Assembly: GCA_021163525.1 (NCBI GenBank)
Contig: JAGGTX010000143.1
Location: 1-6,684, forward strand
Direction of reading: 5' to 3'
DNA length: 6,684 nucleotides
Source of the DNA: Caldifarciminota bacterium
Lineage (GTDB): Bacteria > Hydrothermota > UBA3072 > B12-G15
The position numbers were made by a program, and so were the translations under genes. A model generated the notes under the pieces. The model did no database searches, was not told where the DNA came from, and saw only the letters and a program-made list of their open reading frames with translations. Below, piece after piece: positions 1 through 5,594 of this stretch; the first letter of the stretch is position 1; each line of letters begins with the position of its first letter.

Positions 1-71
1 TCTTCAAGGGCAATCCTCAAAACATCTGCAAGATGTTTTTCATCATCAATGATGAGTATATTCCCCTTCAT
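1..71 (-). CDS. pilR: Response regulator receiver domain, N-terminus only; probable PilR (cut by left edge)
   Basis: Only 23 codons plus 2 nt are inside the window. They read MKGNILIIDDEKHLADVLRI followed by ALE, the typical first beta strand and acidic pocket of a CheY-like receiver domain: a hydrophobic strand, then the D9-D10-E11 cluster that binds Mg2+, then an amphipathic helix. The phosphorylated Asp and everything after it lie outside. The ATG overlaps the pilS stop codon as ATGA, so it is probably translationally coupled to the kinase; a modest AGGA lies 7 nt upstream, inside the end of pilS. In established pilB-T-C-S-R loci the partner is PilR, an NtrC-type sigma-54 activator of the pilin gene. 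Here the sigma-54 and DNA-binding parts cannot be seen, so the receiver domain is observed and the name PilR rests on position next to pilS. Confidence 0.85.
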   Translation of the reverse strand, partial: MKGNILIIDDEKHLADVLRIALE

Positions 72-1567
72 AGTATTATCCTGAACCGTGTTCCCTCACC
101 TTTCTTTGAGGATAGTTCAATCCTGCCACCATGAAGTTCAACAACCTTTTTCACAATTGCAAGGCCAAAACCATATCCTTCCTTCCTCGTAGAGAAGAAT
201 GGGGAGAAAACCATGTTCTGGATCTCCTCCGGTATCCCAATTCCATTATCCTTCACCTCAATAATTGTTTTATCGCCACTTTTGTAACCCTTTATTTCAA
301 TCTCTCCATTTTTTTCATCAACTGCATAAAGTGCATTCTCCAGAAGATTTATTATTGAACTTTTCATCCTTTCACCATCAACCATAATGTTGATGTCATT
401 ATCACAGTGGAGTTTTATCCCGACCTTCTTTTTCTCAAAAACCGGGTTGAATGATACTGTTTCAATACAACTTTTCAAGAGTTCACATAGATTCACACTG
501 CTTCTCTCAATCTTTATCTCCTTTGAGAAGTTAAGAAAATCCCTTGTGAGTTTCTCAAGCCTCTGGCTCTCGGAGAATATATAATTCCATAGTTTTTCTA
601 CCTCTTCTTTATCTTTAATCTTTCCCCTGTAAAGAAGTTCAGCCGAACCCTTGATAGACATAACAGGATTCCTGATTTCATGGGCAATGTCTGCGGCAAA
701 CTTTCCAAGGGTGGCCATTCTGTCATAAAGTATAAGTTTTTTCTCCATCTCCTTTATCTCGGTGAGGTCTGTTATAACAAATATCTCTCCCAATCCTTTG
801 TGTAGCAGGTATCTTGAGATTGAAAACACTCTTCCCCGGAGTTTAAATTCTCTGTCCTTCTTTTGCACCTCAAAGAGTTTCTTAACCTCGGTCGGAAATT
901 CCTTAAAATCTTTTATCCGAACTGTATCAGAACCAAAAAGGAATTCTTTTGCTGCCCTGTTCATAAAGAGTATTTTTCCATTGTTGCCAATAGTAATAAT
1001 TCCTGGTTCAATGGCATTTAGGATGTCCTCGGTTGTTACCCTGAGCCTTTCAACCTCCAGTTTTAATCGTTCCGCTATATACCCGGAGATGGCAGCAACA
1101 AAGAAATAAAGAAGAACATAAATTGTGTATACCAGTATACTTTCAGGTATTGATGGAGATGGTATTTTCAGAAAGAAGATAAATTCAGGAAAGATTGTTC
1201 CTCTACCAAACATCACAACACCATGAAGCACTGAGATGATGCCCGCTGTAACAAAGGTTTTACTCACAGAGAGGTTGGCAGCAGCAAGGAGAATAAGGGC
1301 AAAATAAAAGGGAATAAATGGGCTTTGAGCATCACCTGTGAGCATCAAAAATACACTGAAGTAGATTATTTCTAATGTTATTACCCTGAATGTGATCCCT
1401 TTTGTCCGAAAGATGTTTATCAGGTTGTCAATCAGTATAACACACGCAAAAACATAAAGAGGAAGAAAATGATACCTTTCTCCCCTTAAAAGAAGAATTT
1501 CAATAGAAAGCGTGGAGTAATAGAAAAAGGTTCTAAGGAAAAGGAACCATTTAAAGTTCCTTTCCAT
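68..1567 (-). CDS. pilS: PilS-type membrane sensor histidine kinase
   Basis: A complete 499-residue kinase. The N-terminal part (about residues 7-164) holds roughly six hydrophobic segments (near 7-27, 33-53, 60-78, 84-100, 104-122, 142-164) with short loops, so sensing is probably within or near the inner membrane rather than by a large periplasmic domain. A PAS-like domain follows at about 176-270 (ILNAIEPGIITIGNNGKILF). The kinase core shows the H-box AHEIRNP with phospho-acceptor His296, the N-box around N407-N411 (NLLENAL), the G1 box KDNGIGIP (439-446), the F-box FSPFFST (454-460) and the G2 box GYGFGLAI (464-471). All ATP-binding motifs are intact, so it should be active. This layout matches PilS, which controls the phosphorylation of PilR and so pilin transcription. 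The start is the only reasonable one: ATG in the TAATG overlap with the pilC stop. The gene ends in ATGA overlapping the next gene. Function is inferred from architecture plus locus; the signal sensed is not evident. Confidence 0.93.
   Translation of the reverse strand: MERNFKWFLFLRTFFYYSTLSIEILLLRGERYHFLPLYVFACVILIDNLINIFRTKGITFRVITLEIIYFSVFLMLTGDAQSPFIPFYFALILLAAANLSVSKTFVTAGIISVLHGVVMFGRGTIFPEFIFFLKIPSPSIPESILVYTIYVLLYFFVAAISGYIAERLKLEVERLRVTTEDILNAIEPGIITIGNNGKILFMNRAAKEFLFGSDTVRIKDFKEFPTEVKKLFEVQKKDREFKLRGRVFSISRYLLHKGLGEIFVITDLTEIKEMEKKLILYDRMATLGKFAADIAHEIRNPVMSIKGSAELLYRGKIKDKEEVEKLWNYIFSESQRLEKLTRDFLNFSKEIKIERSSVNLCELLKSCIETVSFNPVFEKKKVGIKLHCDNDINIMVDGERMKSSIINLLENALYAVDEKNGEIEIKGYKSGDKTIIEVKDNGIGIPEEIQNMVFSPFFSTRKEGYGFGLAIVKKVVELHGGRIELSSKKGEGTRFRIIL
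79..82 (-). promoter_or_regulatory. Weak Shine-Dalgarno for pilR inside pilS
   Basis: AGGA, 7 nt before the ATG of the response regulator and encoded by the last codons of pilS. Combined with the ATGA stop/start overlap it suggests that translation of the regulator depends mainly on ribosomes finishing the kinase. The motif is short and could occur by chance. Confidence 0.5.
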
Positions 1568-2775
1568 TACCCTCCCATGAATTCTGTGGCAAGTTTGAAT
1601 ATGGGAAGATACATTGCCATAAGCATGCCACCCACAACCACACCAAGGACAACGATTACAATTGGCTCAATTGCAGACATGAGGTTTTCTACTGCCTGGT
1701 CAACCTCTGAATCATAAAAATCTGCAACCTTATTGAGCATCTCATCAAGTCCACCTGTCTGTTCACCAATGGTTATCATCTGCACAACCATTGGCGGGAA
1801 AAGCCCTTTCTCCTTTGCGAGTGGATTGGCTATTGATTCACCCTGGGCAATGCTCGCCCTTGCCCGCAGTATTGCCTTCTCAATCACCCTGTTACCAGAG
1901 GTCTTTGCTGTTATTTCCAGTGCGTCAAGTATGTTCACACCACTGGATAGAAGGGTTGCAAGGGTTCTTGAAAACCTTGTTAATGCCTGCTTCTTTATAA
2001 GGTCTCCAAAGATGGGAATCTTTAACAGAATTGCATCAATCCGGAAGTGTCCGTCCTCTGTTTTATAATAGGCCCTTAAAACAAAAGCAGCCGCACCAAG
2101 CACACCCACTATATATAAGAAGTTTCTTTTCAGGAAATCACTCAACCACATAACAAATCTTGTTGGACCTGGAAGTTCTGCACCGATTCCTGCGAACATA
2201 CCAGAGAAAACAGGTATGACAAAGAGAAGCATAACCGTAACAGCAAGCACCATAACGATTGCAATCATGGCAGGATATATCATTGCACCCTTTATCTTCC
2301 TTATAATCTCTGAGTTCTTTTCAAGGTATGTTGCAAGCCTTTCAAGAATTACATCAAGTGCACCACCTGACTCACCCGCTGCTACCATGTTAACATAGAG
2401 TTCACTGAAAACATCCTTGTGTTTTTTCAGGGCGTCTGCAAGTGTTGAACCACCTTCCACATCATTTATTACATCCCTCAGTATCTTCTTGAAACTCTGT
2501 TTTTGAACCTGTTCTTCCTGTATTTCAAGGCATTTGATCAATGGAAGACCTGCATTGATCATGGTGGCAAATTGCCTCGTGAATATGGAAAGGTCCCTGA
2601 GCCCCACACCCTTTCCAAAGGGAAGGGATAGTTCCTTTGGTTTTGGTTTCACAGATGTGGGAACAATTTTTCTCTCCCTCAGGATACTGTAAACTTCCTG
2701 GGGTGAGTTTGCAGTAATCTCTCCTGATTGCATCTGGCCCGATGCTGTTTTCCCTTTCCAGATGTATACCGGCAT
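1567..2775 (-). CDS. pilC: Type IV pilus inner-membrane platform protein PilC (GspF family)
   Basis: A complete protein of 402 residues, the usual length of PilC/GspF. It has the expected tandem arrangement: a short N-terminal region opening VYIWKGKTASGQMQSGEI, a first T2SSF cytoplasmic helical domain at about 66-165 with VAAGESGG (131-138), a membrane helix at about 168-190, a second hydrophobic segment near 218-234, a second T2SSF domain at about 266-365 with the repeat-equivalent motif IGEQTGGLDEML (336-347), and a C-terminal membrane helix at about 370-391. In T4P systems PilC is the platform that contacts the ATPases in the cytoplasm and is thought to rotate or hand pilins into the growing fibre; with PilT it supports retraction. 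The start ATG is preceded by GGGAGGT at a good distance, 12 nt after the pilT stop. The last codons (ATG GGA GGG TAA) also provide the Shine-Dalgarno for pilS. GspF of a type II secretion system is the alternative, but the adjacent pilT and pilS argue for a pilus. Confidence 0.95.
   Translation of the reverse strand: MPVYIWKGKTASGQMQSGEITANSPQEVYSILRERKIVPTSVKPKPKELSLPFGKGVGLRDLSIFTRQFATMINAGLPLIKCLEIQEEQVQKQSFKKILRDVINDVEGGSTLADALKKHKDVFSELYVNMVAAGESGGALDVILERLATYLEKNSEIIRKIKGAMIYPAMIAIVMVLAVTVMLLFVIPVFSGMFAGIGAELPGPTRFVMWLSDFLKRNFLYIVGVLGAAAFVLRAYYKTEDGHFRIDAILLKIPIFGDLIKKQALTRFSRTLATLLSSGVNILDALEITAKTSGNRVIEKAILRARASIAQGESIANPLAKEKGLFPPMVVQMITIGEQTGGLDEMLNKVADFYDSEVDQAVENLMSAIEPIVIVVLGVVVGGMLMAMYLPIFKLATEFMGG
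1570..1576 (-). promoter_or_regulatory. Shine-Dalgarno for pilS encoded by the last codons of pilC
   Basis: GGGAGGG is formed by the final Met-Gly-Gly codons of pilC (ATG GGA GGG TAA). The GGAGG core is only 3 nt from the pilS ATG, closer than is usual, and the stop and start overlap as TAATG. No other in-frame start lies nearby, so this is the pilS start. The arrangement fits termination-reinitiation coupling. Confidence 0.7.
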
Positions 2776-2780
2776 TTTTT

Positions 2781-2787
2781 ACCTCCC
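2781..2787 (-). promoter_or_regulatory. Ribosome binding site of pilC
   Basis: GGGAGGT directly follows the pilT TAA stop and fills most of the 12-nt gap. The GGAGG core is 6 nt from the pilC ATG, a near-ideal spacing, and fixes that start. Confidence 0.8.
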
Positions 2788-3867
2788 TTACCTTACTACC
2801 ATTGTTTTCTGTTCTATCATCTTTTCCAGTTCCTCTGGATTCCTTGAATAGGAGAGTGCATTCTCAAGGGAGATCTGTCTTGACATATATAATTGGTAAA
2901 GGGACTGATTCATGGTTACCATACCGTATTTTTGGCCAGCCTGAATGTGTGAATATATCTGGTGTATCTTATTCTCCCTTATCAGTGCCTTGATAGCAGG
3001 GGTTGCAACGAGGATTTCAAGGGCAAGTGCCCTTCCACCAGTGAGTTTTGGAATCAGTGCCTGGGTTATGATTGCAAGTATAACAAAGGCGAGTTGTGCC
3101 CTCACCTGCGCCTGTCTGTTTGTTGGGAATATATCTATAATCCTTGATATTGATTCTGAGGCAGAGTTTGTATGCAATGTTGCCATTGTCAGGTGGCCTG
3201 TTTCAGCGATTGTCAAGGCTGCTTCAGTTGTTTCAATGTCTCTCATCTCTCCAACCATCACCACATCGGGGTCCTGCCTTAAAACATACTTCAATGCCTT
3301 CTGGAATGAGTAGGTGTCAGCCCCTACCTGTCTCTGGTTCACAATTGCAAGTTTGTGTTTGAACAGGTATTCTATGGGGTCCTCAATGGTAACAATGTGG
3401 CATTTCCTTTCAGCACTAATCTTGTCAATCATGGCAGCAAGGGTTGTGGATTTTCCACTCCCTGTTGGACCGGTAACCAGTATGAGCCCCTTCTGTTTTG
3501 TGGTCAAATCACCAACCACAGGTGGGAGTCCCAGTTCCTTGAATGTCCTGATTTTGAATGGAATTGTTCTTATAGCCATGGCAACCTGTCCCCTCTGCAG
3601 GAAGACATTTGCCCTGAAACGTGAAAGGCCAGGAACACCAAAACTAATGTCAAGTTCCTTTTCTGTTTCAAATTTTTTCTTCTGTTCGTCATTCAGGACA
3701 GAGTAGGCAAGCCGTTTAACATCTTCAGGAGTGAGAACATCATAGTGGCCCGGAACAAGTTGACCATCTATCCTGAACATGGGTGGTGCTGCAACAGTCA
3801 GATGAAGGTCGCTTGCATTCCTTCTGACCATCTCTTCAAGTAAATCTGTGATATTATTGATTCCCAT
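2788..3867 (-). CDS. pilT: Twitching motility / pilus retraction ATPase PilT
   Basis: A complete 359-residue protein, the normal PilT length, which lacks the long N-terminal extension of PilB. The N-terminal PAS-like domain begins with the family signature around residues 14-36 (VRRNASDLHLTVAAPPMFRI, then DG). The motor shows Walker A GPTGSGKST (133-141), Asp box IEDPIEY (161-167), Walker B DPDVVMVGEMRD (199-210) with the expected catalytic Glu207, and His box TGHLTMATLHTN (223-234). There is no tetracysteine zinc motif, as expected for PilT. The C-terminal retraction motif appears as AIKALIRE (291-298), a variant of the AIRNLIRE known from PilT, and the ending GMVTMNQSLYQLY is also PilT-like. 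PilT hexamers depolymerise the pilus through PilC, powering twitching, DNA uptake and surface sensing. ATG is preceded by AAGGAGGA, with 4 nt between GGAGG and the start. The 12-nt gaps on both sides support co-transcription with pilB and pilC. PilU is an alternative but less likely because the gene sits directly between pilB and pilC. Confidence 0.96.
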   Translation of the reverse strand: MGINNITDLLEEMVRRNASDLHLTVAAPPMFRIDGQLVPGHYDVLTPEDVKRLAYSVLNDEQKKKFETEKELDISFGVPGLSRFRANVFLQRGQVAMAIRTIPFKIRTFKELGLPPVVGDLTTKQKGLILVTGPTGSGKSTTLAAMIDKISAERKCHIVTIEDPIEYLFKHKLAIVNQRQVGADTYSFQKALKYVLRQDPDVVMVGEMRDIETTEAALTIAETGHLTMATLHTNSASESISRIIDIFPTNRQAQVRAQLAFVILAIITQALIPKLTGGRALALEILVATPAIKALIRENKIHQIYSHIQAGQKYGMVTMNQSLYQLYMSRQISLENALSYSRNPEELEKMIEQKTMVVR

Positions 3868-3870
3868 AAA

Positions 3871-3878
3871 TCCTCCTT
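3871..3878 (-). promoter_or_regulatory. Ribosome binding site of pilT
   Basis: AAGGAGGA lies within the 12-nt gap after the pilB stop, with its GGAGG core 4 nt from the pilT ATG. It is the longest Shine-Dalgarno match in the window, which may favour PilT synthesis. It supports the chosen start. Confidence 0.8.
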
Positions 3879-3879
3879 A

Positions 3880-5592
3880 TTAAATGGCTGCTGTTACCCT
3901 CAGGACCTCTTCCACTGTGGTTATTCCCTTCTTTAACTTTATAATGGCGTCTTCTCTTAAGGTTCTCATTCCCTCTTTCCTTGCTGTTTCCCTCAATTCG
4001 TCTGATGTAGCACCCTTTAATATCATATCACGGAGTTGAGGGGTTATTGGCATAACCTCTGTAACAGCAATCCTCCCTTTGTATCCAGTGAAACCACACA
4101 GCTGGCACCCCTTGCCTCTCTTGTAGAGTGTTCCTCCCTTTAACATCTCAGGGTCTATACCTGCCTCCCTAAGAAGTTTCTCCTCTGGTTCATAGGGCTC
4201 CTTACACTTTGGGCACACTTTTCTCATAAGTCTCTGTGCCTGGATAAGGTTGAGGGATGATGCAACAAGGAAAGGCTCTATGCCCATATCAATGAGCCTG
4301 TTAACCGTGCTTGGGGCATCATTTGTATGGATGGTGGAAAGCACTAAATGCCCTGTAAGTGCTGCTCTGATGGCTATTGATGCGGTTTCACTATCCCTTA
4401 TCTCACCGACAAGTATTACATTTGGGGATTGCCTCAGGAATGCCCTGAGCGCCATTGAGAAATCAAAACCTATCTCTTCATTCACCTGGACCTGATTTAT
4501 GCCTTTTATGTTGTACTCAACAGGGTCCTCAACAGTGAGAATCTGTATCTCAGGCTTGTTCAATCTTGCAAGTGCAGAGTAAAGGGTTGTTGACTTACCA
4601 CTACCAGTTGGTCCTGTTACAAGCACAAGTCCGAAGGGTTTTTCAATTGCAGCAATGAACTTCTGAAGATTGTCAGGCTCAAATCCCAGTTGTGTCATGT
4701 CAAGCATGAGGGATGACTTGTCAAGTATCCTCATAACAACCTTTTCTCCATAGATTGTGGGAATGATACTTACCCTCAGGTCAATGGGTTTTCCATCAAC
4801 CTTTATCCTGATTCTTCCATCCTGTGGAACCCTTCTCTCCGCAACATCCATTGTTCCCGTCATTATCTTGATTCTTGACACAATGGCATTTTTCAAACTG
4901 TACGGAGGTTCTGCAACCTGCTGGAGAACACCATCTATTCTGTATCTTACTCTGAGAACCTTCTCAAAGGGTTCAATGTGAATATCACTTGCCTTTCTCC
5001 TCACTGCATTGGAGATAAGGTAATTAACAAGTTTTATAACTGGCTGAGATGATGCAGAGGAGAAATCCTCCTCTTCTTCCTCTTCCTCAAGTTCAACATC
5101 TGCATCATCTTCAAAATCAAAGAATTCTTCCTCTTCAGGTTCTTCAACATCTGAAACACTCCTGATTTCCTTTGTCACCTTGTAGAATTTTTCAAGGAGG
5201 GCTTTCATTTTGGAGTGTGCAATAACCACTGGTTCAACCTCTAAACCAGTGGCAAATTTTATAGCATCCATTGCAGTAATATCCCCTGGATTCACCATAC
5301 CAAGTATCAGTGTTCTTCCCTTTCTTCTTATTGGAAAAACCTCATACCTGTTTGCCATATCAGGTGGTATGAGTTTTACTACTTCAGGGTCAACATCCTG
5401 GGGTTCAATACTAATTGATGGCACACGAAATTGTTTACTGAGAAATTTGAGAAGTGTATCTTCGTCAATGTAATCATGTTTTATCAGGATACTTCCTATT
5501 TTTTCTGCAGTTTTTTTCTGTTCCTCAAGGGCCTTTGAAAGCTGGTCCTCAGAGATTAAACCTGCATTTACAAGCAATCTACCCAGTTGCAT
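3880..5592 (-). CDS. pilB: Type IV pilus assembly ATPase PilB with MshEN-like N-domain
   Basis: A complete 570-residue protein, standard PilB length. Residues 1-140 form the MshEN/T2SSE-N region; two copies of a 24-residue GxxLL..GLI....L...L..Q pattern occur at 2-25 and 31-54. A very acidic linker (148-177) follows, then the N2 domain (about 183-290, with SDIHIEPFEKVLRVRYRIDG) and the RecA-like motor: Walker A GPTGSGKST (327-335), Asp box VEDPVEY (354-360), Walker B SPNVILVGEIRD (389-400) with Glu397, and His box TGHLVLSTIHTN (413-424). A tetracysteine zinc site is intact: C460-x2-C463-x32-C496-x2-C499. PilB hydrolyses ATP at the cytoplasmic face of PilC to extend the pilus. The ATG at 5592 is the only start: an in-frame TGA lies 30 nt upstream with no ATG, GTG or TTG between. 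It begins 2 nt after the stop of the upstream ATPase gene, with TGAGGT as ribosome binding site. GspE is the alternative identity, but direct linkage to pilT-pilC-pilS favours PilB. Confidence 0.94.
   Translation of the reverse strand: MQLGRLLVNAGLISEDQLSKALEEQKKTAEKIGSILIKHDYIDEDTLLKFLSKQFRVPSISIEPQDVDPEVVKLIPPDMANRYEVFPIRRKGRTLILGMVNPGDITAMDAIKFATGLEVEPVVIAHSKMKALLEKFYKVTKEIRSVSDVEEPEEEEFFDFEDDADVELEEEEEEEDFSSASSQPVIKLVNYLISNAVRRKASDIHIEPFEKVLRVRYRIDGVLQQVAEPPYSLKNAIVSRIKIMTGTMDVAERRVPQDGRIRIKVDGKPIDLRVSIIPTIYGEKVVMRILDKSSLMLDMTQLGFEPDNLQKFIAAIEKPFGLVLVTGPTGSGKSTTLYSALARLNKPEIQILTVEDPVEYNIKGINQVQVNEEIGFDFSMALRAFLRQSPNVILVGEIRDSETASIAIRAALTGHLVLSTIHTNDAPSTVNRLIDMGIEPFLVASSLNLIQAQRLMRKVCPKCKEPYEPEEKLLREAGIDPEMLKGGTLYKRGKGCQLCGFTGYKGRIAVTEVMPITPQLRDMILKGATSDELRETARKEGMRTLREDAIIKLKKGITTVEEVLRVTAAI
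5053..5151 (-). repeat. Acidic, imperfectly repeated linker in pilB
   Basis: Codons 148-180 of pilB encode two adjacent units of similar form, DVEEPEEEEFFDFEDDA and DVELEEEEEEEDFSSA. Both begin with the same nine bases, GATGTTGAA. Between residues 148 and 177, 21 of 30 residues are Asp or Glu. On the plus strand the DNA appears as a pyrimidine-rich CTTC/CTC tract. It joins the MshEN-like domain to the motor and is probably flexible and disordered. The repeat may come from an old tandem duplication or just from acidic low complexity. Confidence 0.6.
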
Positions 5593-5594
5593 GA

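Noticed and set aside
131..1109. Plus-strand open frames opposite pilS (for example 131-358, 387-584 and 762-1109)
   Set aside because: They lie wholly inside a well-supported kinase gene, show no recognisable domain, and read as antisense shadows of its codons.
1733..2398. Plus-strand open frames opposite pilC (1733-2068, 1791-2000, 2216-2398)
   Set aside because: Ser/Ile-rich translations typical of antisense to a membrane protein; no ribosome site or family motif, and two of them overlap each other.
2776..2787. Possible internal promoter or terminator between pilT and pilC (and in the similar 12-nt gap at 3868-3879)
   Set aside because: Both gaps are filled by the ribosome binding site and have no hairpin or T-run; they are too short for a promoter.
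2742..3706. Plus-strand open frames opposite pilT (2742-2993, 2945-3313, 3144-3362, 3314-3706)
   Set aside because: Mutually overlapping and antisense to conserved motor motifs; the openness follows from the codon bias of pilT.
5062..5137. Pyrimidine-rich CTTC/CTC tract as a possible non-coding regulatory or repeat element
   Set aside because: It is in frame and is explained as the Glu/Asp codons of the acidic PilB linker.
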